Positions 41,847 to 52,529 of a stretch of 64,000 bases of DNA are shown here, in pieces. The notes below the pieces were generated by a model that was not told where the DNA came from, did not search any database, and saw only the letters and a list, made by a program, of their open reading frames with translations. A program made the translations under genes and the position numbers. This stretch comes from Myxococcus stipitatus (GTDB lineage Bacteria; Myxococcota; Myxococcia; Myxococcales; Myxococcaceae): contig NZ_JAKCFI010000002.1 in the NCBI RefSeq assembly GCF_021412625.1, positions 1,178,001-1,242,000 of the forward strand, given 5' to 3'. Position 1 is the first letter of the stretch. Every line of letters begins with the position of its first letter.

Positions 41847-42724
41847 TCAACCCTGTGTCCCGCTGGCCGCGGGCTGTGTCCCAAATGCCATGCGCTCGCG
41901 CCGCTCCAGGTCCTTCTCCACGCGCGCGTCCTCGTAGCCCGCCGCCCGCAGCAGCTCCAGGACGGCGGGGCCCTGGGTCTCGCCCATCTCCAATGCAAGC
42001 AGCCCGCCAGGAGCGAGGACCTTCCGGGCCCCGGACACCACGCGGCGCAGGGCGAGGAGCCCGTCCGCGCCGCCGTCCAGCGCCAGCTTCGGCTCGCGCC
42101 GCACCTCGGCGGACAGGCCGGGAATCTCGTCGGAGGCGATATAGGGCGGGTTGGAGACCACCACCTGGAACAGGGCGTCCGGGGGGAGGGGAGCGAACAA
42201 GTCTCCCGGGAGCACCGTCACCCGGTCCGCCACCTGGAGCGCCTCGGCGTTCTCGCGGGCCAGGGCGCACGCGCCCTCGGACAGGTCCGTGGCGGTGACG
42301 GACAGCAGGGGCCGCTCGGCCGCCAGGCTGATGGCGATGCAGCCCGAACCGGTGCACACGTCCAGGGCTCGCGCCGGCGCGTCCTTGGGCAGGGCGCGCA
42401 GGCACGCCTCCACCAAGAGCTCCGTCTCCGGCCGGGGGATGAGCACCCGCGCGTCGACCTTGAACGGGCGGTTGTAGAACTCCTTCGTCCCGGTCAGGTA
42501 CTGCGTGGGTTCACCCGACAGGCGCCGCTCGATGAGGGCGCGGAAGGCCCCCAGCTCCTCCTTGGAGAGCGGCCGGTCGAGGTCCACGTACAACCTCACG
42601 CGGCCCGTCTTGAGCACGTGGGACAGGAGGATCTCCGCCGTGAGGCGGGGGGCGTCCACCTGCCGCTTCTCGAAGTGCTGCGTCGTCCAGGTGAGGACCC
42701 TGCGGATGGTCCAGGTCTCGCTGC

Positions 42725-42728
<4 letters not shown>
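41847..42728 (-). CDS. prmC: Release factor glutamine methyltransferase
   Basis: A 293-residue SAM-dependent enzyme that methylates the Gln of the GGQ motif in release factors RF1 and RF2. The N-terminal helical domain is followed by the SAM-binding CTGSGC (126-130 region) and the catalytic NPPY (193-196). A V(L/I)IPRPETE motif precedes it. It overlaps prfA by 4 bp (ATGA), so its substrate and enzyme genes are translationally coupled. Followed by murA. Confidence 0.95.
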
Positions 42729-43816
<1,088 letters not shown>

Positions 43817-43981
43817 CGTCGTACCTGGGGGTATTGCCCCTTTGTCCGGCTGCTGGCAAGGGAGGACGGAGTCAAGAAATTCCTTGGCCGCTCGGGCGGA
43901 GGCGTGAAAGAAGGGCCGCCCTCACCGCCGGATGCTTCATGATGGCGGTCGGTCTCACTTCACCACACGGAGTCCTTCCAC

Positions 43982-44104
43982 ATGGCCGCCCAGAAGGGAA
44001 ATCGTTCCAAGAAGAAGCTCGCCAACCGCGCCAAGGGCCGGAAGGCCCAGCTCAAGCGTCGCCGCGTGCGCGCCAAGCGGGGCCAGGCCAACAACAAGCG
44101 CTGA
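43982..44104 (+). CDS. 40-residue highly basic protein
   Basis: A small gene read on the plus strand. The product starts MAAQKGNRSKKKLANRAKGR and ends RVRAKRGQANNKR, with 19 Lys/Arg in 40 residues and no acidic residue. GGAG lies 9 bp before the ATG. It converges with capA (stop 44113). The composition suggests a nucleic-acid or ribosome-associated peptide, comparable in character to small ribosomal proteins or histone-like tails, but no family is recognised. Usual length filters would drop it. Confidence 0.6.
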   Translation: MAAQKGNRSKKKLANRAKGRKAQLKRRRVRAKRGQANNKR

Positions 44105-44112
44105 GGCCGGCG

Positions 44113-45324
44113 CTACTCCCTCCCTTGGATTCCAGGGGAGGGGGACGGACGGGCCCACGGCTCCAGCTCGGGGAGCATCCGCTCCATCGTCCTGGAGCTG
44201 TCGGCCAGCAGTCGCAGCACCTCCTCGGCCGCCTCCCCGCTGACGGGGACGGGCTGGAAGGGGAAGTCCGGGAAGCGGTCGGTCCTGAGGGGCAGCACCT
44301 CGCTGGAGAGGTAGCCGCCCGGCCCGAAGCGCCCCTTCCAGAGGGCGCCGCGCTTGTCGCGCGGGTTCCAGTTCCCCCCGAACACGAAGTTGCCCAGCGA
44401 ATAGACGACGGGGGCGCCCCGGTACAGCTCCATGGCCTGGAGCACGTGTGGGTGACTGCCCAGCACGCCCGCGGCGCCCGCGTCGATGGCGGCGTGGGCC
44501 AGCCGCACTTGATAGGGCTCCGGGACGTAGGTGCCCTCGCGCCCCCAGTGGAAGAAGGGGAGCACGACGTCCGCGCGCGCCCGCGCGGCGAGGATGTCCT
44601 CGCGCAGCATGCGCTCCATGACGTCCACGTCGGAGAAGTGGCCGGCCACGCCCGGGGTGGATTCGGTGGCGTAGACCTCCGGCGGTTCGATGTTGCGCTC
44701 GCCCAGGAAGAAGTAGCCCAGCAGCGCCACGCGCACGCCGCCCACGGTGACGATGGCGGGGCGCCGGGCCTCCGCCAGGTTGCGGCCGGCGCCGAAGTAG
44801 GGGATGCGCGCGGCCTCCAGGGCGACGAGCGTGTCGACGAGGCCCTGGGGGCCGTAGTCCATCAGGTGGTTGTTGGCCAGGCTCACCACGTCCACGCCCC
44901 CGGCGATCAGCGCCCCCACCAGCTCCGGCCGCGCGCGGAAGTTGAAGTTCTTGGCCAGCTTCTCGCCGCCCTCGGTGAAGGGGCACTCCAGGTTGACGAC
45001 GAACAGGTCGGCGGCGTCGCCCAGCGCGCGGACCTCCTTGAAGCCATAGGCGAGCAGCTCCTCGCGCGAGCGCCCCTTGGCGAGCTGTTCGTCGAAGTAT
45101 TTCTGGTGGTTGTGGCCGAGCGTCACGTCGCCCCCGGCCAGCAGGGTGATGGGCCGGGCGGGCGCTCCGGCGTCCGGCGCCTGGGGGGCGGCCAGCGTCC
45201 CGGCGTCCTGGGGGAGGGGCTGGGGCGCCGCGGTGGCGGGCGGCGCGGCGGGCACCGGCGCGACCGGGGCGGGGCGGGGATGACAGGCGGCGAACAGCAG
45301 CAGCAGCAGGGCGGCGTGGCGCAT
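44113..45324 (-). CDS. CapA-family exported protein
   Basis: A 403-residue protein. Lipoprotein-like signal MRHAALLLLLFAACHP followed by a Pro/Ala-rich linker. The catalytic domain is PGA_cap/metallophosphoesterase-like: AGGDVTLGH, NLECPFTEGG, LANNHLMDYG, HWGREGTYVPEP, LGSHPHVLQAMELY and YSLGNFVFGG. These are the conserved Asp, Asn-His and His residues of the CapA fold. Members take part in poly-gamma-glutamate or capsule synthesis, or act as phosphatases of unknown substrate. No cap operon surrounds it. Divergent from the TPR gene (63 bp apart). Confidence 0.85.
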   Translation of the reverse strand: MRHAALLLLLFAACHPRPAPVAPVPAAPPATAAPQPLPQDAGTLAAPQAPDAGAPARPITLLAGGDVTLGHNHQKYFDEQLAKGRSREELLAYGFKEVRALGDAADLFVVNLECPFTEGGEKLAKNFNFRARPELVGALIAGGVDVVSLANNHLMDYGPQGLVDTLVALEAARIPYFGAGRNLAEARRPAIVTVGGVRVALLGYFFLGERNIEPPEVYATESTPGVAGHFSDVDVMERMLREDILAARARADVVLPFFHWGREGTYVPEPYQVRLAHAAIDAGAAGVLGSHPHVLQAMELYRGAPVVYSLGNFVFGGNWNPRDKRGALWKGRFGPGGYLSSEVLPLRTDRFPDFPFQPVPVSGEAAEEVLRLLADSSRTMERMLPELEPWARPSPSPGIQGRE

Positions 45325-45387
45325 GGGCGAGGGGAAACTCTACCTTGCACCCGTGTTTGCGCGGCGCGTAGATTGCCCGGCGCTCTC

Positions 45388-46203
45388 ATGGCCCGGGACA
45401 AGGACAACATCGCGCTCTCCGACGAGCACAACACTCGTGGAATCGAGCTGGCGGACCGGGGCTGGCTGGACGAGGCCATCAAGGAGTTCAAGAAGGCCAT
45501 CGACCTGGACCCCGACTCCGCCCACGCGCACGACAACCTGGCCACCGTCTACGCGGAGAAGAAGCTGTTCCGCGAGGCGCTCGGCGAGTACCTCACCGCG
45601 CTCAAGCTGGAGCCGGAGAGCGCCACCGCGCACTACAACCTGGCGTGCTTCCTCTCCACGCATGCCGGGGAGATGGCGGTGGAGGAGTACAAGGAGGCCA
45701 TCGAACTGGACCCCGAGTACCCGGACGCGCACCTCAACCTGGGCCTCACCTACGCGGACCAGGGCCGGGTGGAGGAGGCCATGCGCGAGCTGCAGACGGC
45801 CATCGAGCTGGACTCGCAGGACGCCTTCCCCCGCCACGAGCTGGCGGCGCTGATGATGGACGAGGGCGACTACCGTTCGGCCATCACCCAGCTGAAGGAA
45901 GTGGTGCGGCTGGAGCCGGACAACTTCGAGGCCCAGCTGGACCTGGGCATCTGCTACGCGCAGAAGGGCTTCTACGCGGAGGCCGAGCGCGCGTACGAGC
46001 GGGCCCGCGCGCTCAACGCGGAGGACCTGCTGCTCAACTACAACCTGTCGGCGCTGTACGCGCTGTGGGGGCGGCCGAAGGACGCGGTGCAGTACCTGCG
46101 CTCGGCGCTCGCGTCGGACCGCCAGAAGGTGATGGGCTGGTTGTCGACGGACCCCATGTTCGACGCCCTCAAGGGCGACCCCGACTTCGACGCCCTGTTT
46201 TGA
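45388..46203 (+). CDS. TPR-repeat protein
   Basis: A 271-residue soluble protein composed of about seven TPR units (for example DEAIKEFKKAIDLDPDSAHAHDNLATVYAEKKLFREAL and VEEYKEAIELDPEYPDAHLNLGLTYADQGRVEEAM). No signal peptide or membrane segment. It probably acts as a scaffold. It lies 4 bp before the CBS-domain membrane protein gene, so the two form an operon and could work together. Start ATG 45388. Confidence 0.87.
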   Translation: MARDKDNIALSDEHNTRGIELADRGWLDEAIKEFKKAIDLDPDSAHAHDNLATVYAEKKLFREALGEYLTALKLEPESATAHYNLACFLSTHAGEMAVEEYKEAIELDPEYPDAHLNLGLTYADQGRVEEAMRELQTAIELDSQDAFPRHELAALMMDEGDYRSAITQLKEVVRLEPDNFEAQLDLGICYAQKGFYAEAERAYERARALNAEDLLLNYNLSALYALWGRPKDAVQYLRSALASDRQKVMGWLSTDPMFDALKGDPDFDALF

Positions 46204-46207
46204 CGCC

Positions 46208-47641
46208 ATGGGAACGGAATGGGTCTTCCTGGGGCTGGCGATCCTCCTGGTCTTCGCCAACGGCTTCTTCGTGGCGACCGAGTTCGCCATCGTGAAGATT
46301 CGCGCCACGCGCCTGCAGGCGCTGGTGGACGAGGGGCAGCCGGGCGCGACGCAGGCGCTGCGGATGGTGGAGAAGCTGGACGCGTACCTGTCCGCCACGC
46401 AGTTCGGCATCACCCTGGCCTCGCTGGGCCTGGGCTGGTTGGGTGAGCCCGCCTTCGCCAAGCTCTTGGAGCCGCTGCTCACGCGCGTGGTCCCGGATGG
46501 CGCGAGCGAGACGGTGGCCCACACGGCGTCGGTGGTCATCGCCTTCAGCATCATCACCTTCCTGCACATCGTGATTGGCGAGCTGGCGCCCAAGAGCCTG
46601 GCCATCCAGCGCGCGGAGGCGACCACGCTCGCCGTGGCGCTGCCGATGCGGGCGTTCTACTTCCTGTTCTACCCGTTCATCGTCCTGCTCAACGGGCTGG
46701 CCGCGTGGGTGCTGCGCGTCGTCGGCCTGCAGTCCGTGGGCGAGGCGCACGAGGCGCACAGCGAGGACGAGCTGCGCGTCATCCTCCACAGCTCCGCGCA
46801 GGCGGGCGCCATCACCACCGCGCGCGCGGAGCTGCTCGAGCGCGCCCTGGAGATGGCGCAGAAGACGGCGCGCCAGGTCATGGTGCCGCGCAACCAGGTG
46901 AAGTTCCTCGACGTCGAGGAGTCGCTGGAGAAGTGCATCGCGGACGCGCGCGCCGCCGGGCACACGTGGCTGCCGGTGTGCCGGGGCAACCTGGACGAGG
47001 TCGAGGGCGTGGTGAACGCCAAGGACCTGTTCTTCCTCCTGTCGCGCGGCGAGCTGCGCAGCCTGGCGCAGGTGCAGCGGCCGGTGCTCTTCATCCCGGA
47101 GAACGCGACGCTGGAGCAGCTGCTGGCGGAGTTCCGCCGTCGTCGCCGTCAGACGGCGCTGGTGGTGGACGAGCACGGCGGCACGTCCGGCCTGGTCACC
47201 ATCGCGGACGTGGTCGCGGAGGTGGTGGGCGACGTGGCGGAGCTGGGCCGGCGCGTGGAGGAGGTCCGCTCGCTGCCGGGCGGTCGCTTCGAGCTGCCGG
47301 GCACCGCGCAGCTGGACGACCTGGAGGAGCGGCTCGACGTCACCTTCGACCTCGACGAGGACGAGGAGGGTGAGGTGACGACCATCGCCGGCTTCCTCAT
47401 GACGAAGCTGGGGCGGGTGCCGGAGAAGGGCGACTCGCTGCGGCTCGACATGTGGCGCATCCTCGTGGAGGAGGTCGACGGGCCCCGCGTGGTGCGCGTG
47501 ACGGTGGAGCCCCAGTCCCGCGCGGCGACGCCGACCCGCGCGTCCGCGGAGTCTTCGCCAACGTCCCCCTCGTCGGGGGACCCGGCGTCGGGGGGCTCCG
47601 GCGAGCCGCCTCCCGCGTCGTCGGGCGGCGAGTCGAACTAG
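46208..47641 (+). CDS. CNNM/HlyC-type membrane protein with CBS pair
   Basis: A 477-residue protein. The N-terminal CNNM (DUF21) domain of three or four helices (residues ~5-180) starts VFLGLAILLVFANGFFVATEFAIVKIRATRL and includes LASLGLGWLGEPA and ITFLHIVIGELAPKSLAIQ. Two CBS domains follow (~215-330) and a C-terminal CorC/HlyC transporter-associated domain (~345-430, DDLEERLDVTFDLDEDEEGEVTTIAGFLM). The tail is Ser/Pro/Gly-rich. Members are linked to Mg/Co efflux or membrane stress; the older hemolysin name is misleading. Confidence 0.9.
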   Translation: MGTEWVFLGLAILLVFANGFFVATEFAIVKIRATRLQALVDEGQPGATQALRMVEKLDAYLSATQFGITLASLGLGWLGEPAFAKLLEPLLTRVVPDGASETVAHTASVVIAFSIITFLHIVIGELAPKSLAIQRAEATTLAVALPMRAFYFLFYPFIVLLNGLAAWVLRVVGLQSVGEAHEAHSEDELRVILHSSAQAGAITTARAELLERALEMAQKTARQVMVPRNQVKFLDVEESLEKCIADARAAGHTWLPVCRGNLDEVEGVVNAKDLFFLLSRGELRSLAQVQRPVLFIPENATLEQLLAEFRRRRRQTALVVDEHGGTSGLVTIADVVAEVVGDVAELGRRVEEVRSLPGGRFELPGTAQLDDLEERLDVTFDLDEDEEGEVTTIAGFLMTKLGRVPEKGDSLRLDMWRILVEEVDGPRVVRVTVEPQSRAATPTRASAESSPTSPSSGDPASGGSGEPPPASSGGESN

Positions 47642-47716
47642 CTTCGCCGCGCCCGCCGGCGCACGTCGCCTCCGCCTTGCGCGGGCGAGCCGGGCCCGCC
47701 TCGCCCCGAGCGCGCC

Positions 47717-48484
47717 TCAGGGGGCCTTGGGTTCCTTCTTCGCCGCCACGGCCTTGGGGGCCCGTCTCGCCTTGGCCTTCGCCTCGGCCTTCGCCTGGGG
47801 CCGCTTCACCTCGAGCAGCTCCAGGTCCGTGCCGTCCGCGGTGGCCAGCTTGAGGATGCCCACGCCCGGCGCGAACCAGATGTGGCTCTCCATGGAGCGG
47901 CCCTCGGAGCCCGGCCGGCTGGAGCGCGCGGTGACGATGTTCCTCACCTTCAACGCCTTGAACGTCCCGGCGGCCACCGTCACCTCCTCCTCGCCCACCA
48001 CCGTCGACTCCTTGTCGAACGTGGTGGCGATGATGGGCCGGATGCCGCCCGTCTTCCTCGCCGGAGGCTGCAGCTTCACCGACAGGCTGTTCCTCCACGC
48101 GCCGCCCACCACCATCATCCCCGGCGCGGGCACCGCGACGCCCTCGGAGTTCACCACCTGGACATCCATGCCGGACGCCGACAGCAGCGTGCCCTCCAGG
48201 CCGCCCAGCCCCGTGCGCACTCCCTCCGCGCTACAGGTTGCTTCAGTCTCCCCCTGTCGCCCCTTGAGGCTCACGGCGACCTTGCCACGCAGCCCCTCGG
48301 GGACGACGGTGACGTCCCGCGTCGTCAGCATCAGCTCCGAGGACCTGCCCGCCCGGTAGGTGAGCGTCAGCCCTTCCTCCAGCGGGAAATACGGGTTGGG
48401 GCAGGGGGCCGCGGCCTCGACCGCCTGCGTGTCAGACCGGGGTGCTACCTCCGGCGTAGGGGGCGCTCCCATGAGGAGCGTCAT
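47717..48484 (-). CDS. Hypothetical exported protein
   Basis: A protein of about 255 residues. The N-terminus (MTLLMGAPPTPEVA) is short and only weakly signal-like; a TTG at 48511 would lengthen it to MPTFQPFLAMTLLMG. The body contains YFPLEEGLTLTYRAGRSSELMLTTRDVTVV and a long all-beta region (VAAGTFKALKVRNIVTARSS, WFAPGVGILKL), resembling DUF3108/TapB-type beta-sandwiches. The Lys/Ala-rich tail is low complexity. Divergent from smc (282 bp). Confidence 0.65.
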   Translation of the reverse strand: MTLLMGAPPTPEVAPRSDTQAVEAAAPCPNPYFPLEEGLTLTYRAGRSSELMLTTRDVTVVPEGLRGKVAVSLKGRQGETEATCSAEGVRTGLGGLEGTLLSASGMDVQVVNSEGVAVPAPGMMVVGGAWRNSLSVKLQPPARKTGGIRPIIATTFDKESTVVGEEEVTVAAGTFKALKVRNIVTARSSRPGSEGRSMESHIWFAPGVGILKLATADGTDLELLEVKRPQAKAEAKAKARRAPKAVAAKKEPKAP

Positions 48485-48695
48485 GGCAAGAAAGGGCTGG
48501 AACGTAGGCAACCTCCGGAAAAGTCAATGGGAAGGTAGGGTGGGGTCCATGGCGTGCAAGTCCAAGGGAGGACGCGCCTGGCAGGCCCCTGACAGTCAGT
48601 CGAGCAGGAGTGCAGGCAGCCGCACGTATGGCCATGCGTGGCATGGTCACGCTTGATCGCCCGGGGGGGCGGCTGGTACTCCTGCCAAATCGTTC

Positions 48696-48717
48696 CGAGG
48701 CCGATTTTTCGGCCTCG
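48696..48717. promoter_or_regulatory. Perfect hairpin in the smc upstream region
   Basis: CGAGGCCGA (48696-48704), loop TTTT, TCGGCCTCG (48709-48717). A perfect 9-bp stem 50 bp before the smc ATG, which could sit in the 5' leader as an attenuator or mark the end of an upstream transcript. A second inverted repeat, CCATGC-GTG-GCATGG, lies at 48632-48646. Confidence 0.5.
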
Positions 48718-48766
48718 CGCACGCTTTTCACCTCGGACGTCGCGCGTCCCCTGGGAGCCCGCTGGC

Positions 48767-51700
48767 ATGCGTATCAAGCGGTTGGACATCACCGGCTTCA
48801 AGTCCTTCATGGAGCGGAGCGTCTTCACCTTCGACGAGGGGGTGACGGGCATCGTCGGCCCCAACGGCTGTGGCAAGTCGAACGTCGTGGACGCCATCCG
48901 CTGGGTGATGGGTGAGCAGAGCGCGAAGAACCTCCGTGGCCGTGGCATGGAGGACGTCATCTTCAACGGCTCGGAGAACAAGCCGCCCCTGTCCATGGCG
49001 GAGGTGTCGCTCACCTTCCTGGTGGATGACACGGACCAGCTGGCGCCGCAGTACCAGGGGTTCGCGGAGATCACCGTCACGCGGCGGCTGTTCCGCAACG
49101 GGGACTCGGAGTACCTCATCAACAAGACGGCGTGCCGCCTGCTCGACATCACCGAGCTGTTCCTCGGCACGGGCGTGGGCACCAAGGCCTACTCCATCAT
49201 CGAGCAGGGCCGCGTGGGCCTCATCGTCTCCAGCAAGCCGGAGGACCGGCGCCACCTGCTGGAGGAGGCCGCGGGCGTCACCAAGTACAAGGCGCGCCGC
49301 AAGGCCGCCGAGCGGAAGATGGAGGCCACCGAGGCCAACCTCCTGCGCGTCACGGACATCACCAACGAGCTGGAGAAGCGCCTGGAGACGCTGTCGCGCC
49401 AGGCGAAGAAGGCGGAGAAGTACAAGAAGCTGCGCTCGCGCATGCGCGACATCGACCTGCACGCGGCCAGCCACAAGCACCTGGAGCTGCTCGCGGAGAA
49501 GCAGGTGCTCCAGTCCCGCCTGGAGAACCTGGGCACCGAGGAGCGCGAGAGCCTGGACCGGGTGAAGGCGCTGGAGGAGGCCATCACCCAGCGCCGCGCG
49601 GAGCTGGACGCGGAGGCCGCCGCCCTGCAGGCGCTGGCCGCCGAGGTGCACGGCATGGAGAGCGCCGTCCAGCGCGACTCGCAGGAGCTGTCGTATGGCC
49701 GGCGCGACCTGGAGGAGACCCAGGCGCGCGTGGACCAGGCGCGCGTGGAGCTGGACGGCCTGCTGGCGCGGCAGGCGGAGATGTCCGACGCCATGGCGGC
49801 GCGCGAGGCGGAGCTGTCCGGCATCGCCGGCTCGTGGAAGGAGGACGAGGTCGCGATGCAGGTGGCGCAGGAGGAGCTGCGCCGCGTGACGCACCTGCAG
49901 ACGGAGGTCGCGCTGCGGCTGGAGCAGGAGCGCGCGGGGCTCGTCGCCGTGGCCGCGCGCCTGGCCAACCACGAGAGCAACCTGGTCAACCTGGCCCGCC
50001 AGCGCACGGACCTGGAGGGCCGCCGCGCCAGGCTCCAGGCGGAGCTGGAGTCGCTGCGCGCCCAGGAGGCGGAGCTGGAGTCGGTGCGTGGCGACGTGGC
50101 GAGGCGGGTGGAGGACACCCGGCACCTCGCCGCGGAGCTGGCCGAGCGCAAGGGGCAGGAGGAGGAGTCCCTCACCCGCACCCGCGCGGCCTTCACGGAG
50201 AACGAAATCCAGGTCATCGCCCTGCGCGAGGAGCTGAGCGACAAGAGGAGCCGCCTGTCGTCCCTGGAGGACATCCAGAAGAACTACGACGGCTTCGACC
50301 GGGGCGTGCGCGCCGTCATGGTCCGCGCCGGCACGGTGGCTCGCGAGCAGGGCATCTTCGGCCTCGTCGCGGACGTGCTCACCGTCACCCCGCGCTACGA
50401 GCGCGCGGTGGAGGCGGCGCTGGGCGAGCGGCTGCAGCACGTCATCGTCGAGAGCCGCGACAAGGGCGTGGAGCTGGTCGAGTACCTCAAGGGCCACGCG
50501 GAGGGCCGCGGCAGCTTCCTGCCGGTGCCCGCGGCGGACGCGCTGCCCGCGGCGTTCGAGCCGGACTTCACGCGCCCGGGCGTGCTGGCGCACGCGCTGC
50601 GCGAGGTGACGTGCGAGGAGGCGCTGGCCCCCGTCGTGCGGCTCCTGCTGGGCGACGTCGTCATCGTCCAGGACCTGGCGGCGGCCCAGGCGTATTCGGA
50701 GGCCGGGGGGCCGCAGTGCACGCTCGTCACCCAGGACGGCGAGGTCTTCCGCGCGGACGGCACCATCGTCGGCGGTGAGCGCGAGGGCGCCGCGGTGGGC
50801 GCGCTCCAGAAGAAGCGCGAAATCGCGGAGCTGGCGGGCGAGGTGGCGCGTGTCGAGGAGCGCTACAACGAGATCCTCACCCGGCACTACACGCTCCAGA
50901 AGCAGATGGGGCAGTCGGAGGGCGTCCTCAAGGGGCTGGCGAAGAACCAGCACGCCGAGGAGCTGAACCTGGCCAGCCAGGAGAAGGACCTGCACAAGGC
51001 GGGGGAGGACCTGGCCCGGGTGCGCGAGCGCGTGCGCGCGCTGGAGCAGGAGGACGCCCAGCTGGGCCAGAGCCACATGGCGCTGGCCAACGAGGAGGAG
51101 GCCAGCCGCGGCGAGGTGGCCCATGGCCAGACGGACCGCGAGGCGCGCGAGGAGCGGGTGCGGCAGCTCGCCCTGGAGCAGGAGTCCCTGCGCCAGCGCG
51201 CGGAGGCGGCCAACGCGGACCTGACGGGCCTGCGCATCAAGGTGGCGGCCGGCAGCGAGCGCGGCGAGTCGGCGCGCAAGGAGCTGGAGAGCCTGGTGGC
51301 GCAGCGCAAGGAGATGGAGACGCGCGTCGCGCGCCTGCGCACCACCCTGTCCGAGGGCGCCTCGCGCACGGAGGAGCTGGCGCGGCGCACCGCGGAGGTG
51401 GAGTCGGGCCTGGCCGAGCGCGTGGAGGCGCACCGGGCTGCGGCCGAGGGCCTGGAGGCGCGGCGCGCGGCGCACGCCGCCGCGGCCGGCGAGGTGCGTG
51501 AGCAGGACACCCAGTTCCGCGAGCTGCGCGGCCGGGTGGAGGAGCTGATGCAGGGGCTGGCGCAGAGCTCGCTGCGCGAGCGTGAAATCGCCCTGGAGCT
51601 CGAGCACCTGTCGGCCGGCATCCGCGAGCGCCACCAGGTGGAGCTCGCGCAGGAGCTGCACCGCTACCACCTGCTGCCGGCGCTCACGCCGGAGGTGGAG

Positions 51701-52369
51701 GCGGAGCTCAAGGACCTGCGCGCCCAGGTGGAGAAGATGGGGGAGATCAACCTCACCGCCATCGACGAGCACGCGGAGCTGTCCAAGCGCTCCGACTTCC
51801 TGCTCGCGCAGAAGAAGGACCTGCAGGCCTCCATGGAGCAGCTGCGCGAGGCCATCCAGCGCATCGACGCCACCAGCCGCGAGCGCTTCAAGCAGACCTT
51901 CGACGTGGTCAACGAGAAGTTCCAGGCCATCTTCCCCCGCCTGTTCGGCGGCGGGCGCGCCAGCCTGGTGCTCACCAACGACGGCCCCAACGGCGAGCCG
52001 GGCGTGGAGATCGTCGCCCAGCCGCCCGGCAAGAAGCTGCAGAGCGTCAACCTCCTGTCCGGTGGCGAGAAGGCCCTCACCGCCGTGGGCCTCATCTTCG
52101 GCATCTTCCTCATCAAGCCCACGCCCTTCTGCCTCCTGGACGAGGTCGACGCGCCGCTGGATGAGGGCAACGTGGGCCGCTACAACGACATGGTGAAGGA
52201 GATGAGCCGCCAGTCGCAGTTCATCCTCATCACCCACAACAAGCGGACCATGGAGGTCTCCAACACCCTCTACGGCGTCACCATGGAGGAGCCGGGCATC
52301 TCCAAGCTCGTCAGCGTGAAGATCCGCGAGGCCGCCGCGGCCAACGACGACAAGACCAGCGCCGCCTGA
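48767..52369 (+). CDS. smc: Chromosome segregation ATPase SMC
   Basis: A 1200-residue SMC protein of condensin type. Walker A GPNGCGKS is at residues 31-38. Two long coiled coils (~170-500 and ~680-1010) flank a hinge domain (around 515-680, IFGLVADVLTVTPRYERAVEAALG...). The C-terminal head has LSGGEKALTAVGLIFG (signature) and LLDEVDAPLDE (Walker B/D-loop). It organises and segregates the chromosome with ScpA/ScpB, which are not in this window. Length matches the family (about 1180-1200). ATG at 48767, preceded by TGGGAG. Confidence 0.97.
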   Translation: MRIKRLDITGFKSFMERSVFTFDEGVTGIVGPNGCGKSNVVDAIRWVMGEQSAKNLRGRGMEDVIFNGSENKPPLSMAEVSLTFLVDDTDQLAPQYQGFAEITVTRRLFRNGDSEYLINKTACRLLDITELFLGTGVGTKAYSIIEQGRVGLIVSSKPEDRRHLLEEAAGVTKYKARRKAAERKMEATEANLLRVTDITNELEKRLETLSRQAKKAEKYKKLRSRMRDIDLHAASHKHLELLAEKQVLQSRLENLGTEERESLDRVKALEEAITQRRAELDAEAAALQALAAEVHGMESAVQRDSQELSYGRRDLEETQARVDQARVELDGLLARQAEMSDAMAAREAELSGIAGSWKEDEVAMQVAQEELRRVTHLQTEVALRLEQERAGLVAVAARLANHESNLVNLARQRTDLEGRRARLQAELESLRAQEAELESVRGDVARRVEDTRHLAAELAERKGQEEESLTRTRAAFTENEIQVIALREELSDKRSRLSSLEDIQKNYDGFDRGVRAVMVRAGTVAREQGIFGLVADVLTVTPRYERAVEAALGERLQHVIVESRDKGVELVEYLKGHAEGRGSFLPVPAADALPAAFEPDFTRPGVLAHALREVTCEEALAPVVRLLLGDVVIVQDLAAAQAYSEAGGPQCTLVTQDGEVFRADGTIVGGEREGAAVGALQKKREIAELAGEVARVEERYNEILTRHYTLQKQMGQSEGVLKGLAKNQHAEELNLASQEKDLHKAGEDLARVRERVRALEQEDAQLGQSHMALANEEEASRGEVAHGQTDREAREERVRQLALEQESLRQRAEAANADLTGLRIKVAAGSERGESARKELESLVAQRKEMETRVARLRTTLSEGASRTEELARRTAEVESGLAERVEAHRAAAEGLEARRAAHAAAAGEVREQDTQFRELRGRVEELMQGLAQSSLREREIALELEHLSAGIRERHQVELAQELHRYHLLPALTPEVEAELKDLRAQVEKMGEINLTAIDEHAELSKRSDFLLAQKKDLQASMEQLREAIQRIDATSRERFKQTFDVVNEKFQAIFPRLFGGGRASLVLTNDGPNGEPGVEIVAQPPGKKLQSVNLLSGGEKALTAVGLIFGIFLIKPTPFCLLDEVDAPLDEGNVGRYNDMVKEMSRQSQFILITHNKRTMEVSNTLYGVTMEEPGISKLVSVKIREAAAANDDKTSAA

Positions 52370-52466
52370 GCGGCCGTCCCGCGAGGGGCCGGGGATCTCC
52401 TCCCGCGCCCCTCGCCCGCCTCGCGCCACGGCGCGGGCGGCGGCGCACGGGGGGGCTGGAAACACG

Positions 52467-52505
52467 GAAGGCGCGAGAGCCGGTGGTCCGGGCTCCCGCG
52501 CCTTC
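52467..52505. terminator. Bidirectional terminator after smc
   Basis: GAAGGCGCGAGAGCC (52467-52481), 9-bp loop, GGCTCCCGCGCCTTC (52491-52505): a 15-bp stem with one mismatch, between the convergent smc and lipoprotein genes. Confidence 0.7.
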
Positions 52506-52529
52506 GTGCGTTTCAGGCCGGTGAGGGGC

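Noticed and set aside
48728-52465. A 1245-codon open frame antisense to smc
   Set aside because: It mirrors the codon bias of smc in a high-GC genome, has no domain, is rich in Leu/Arg/His/Gln, and the sense strand encodes an unmistakable SMC protein.
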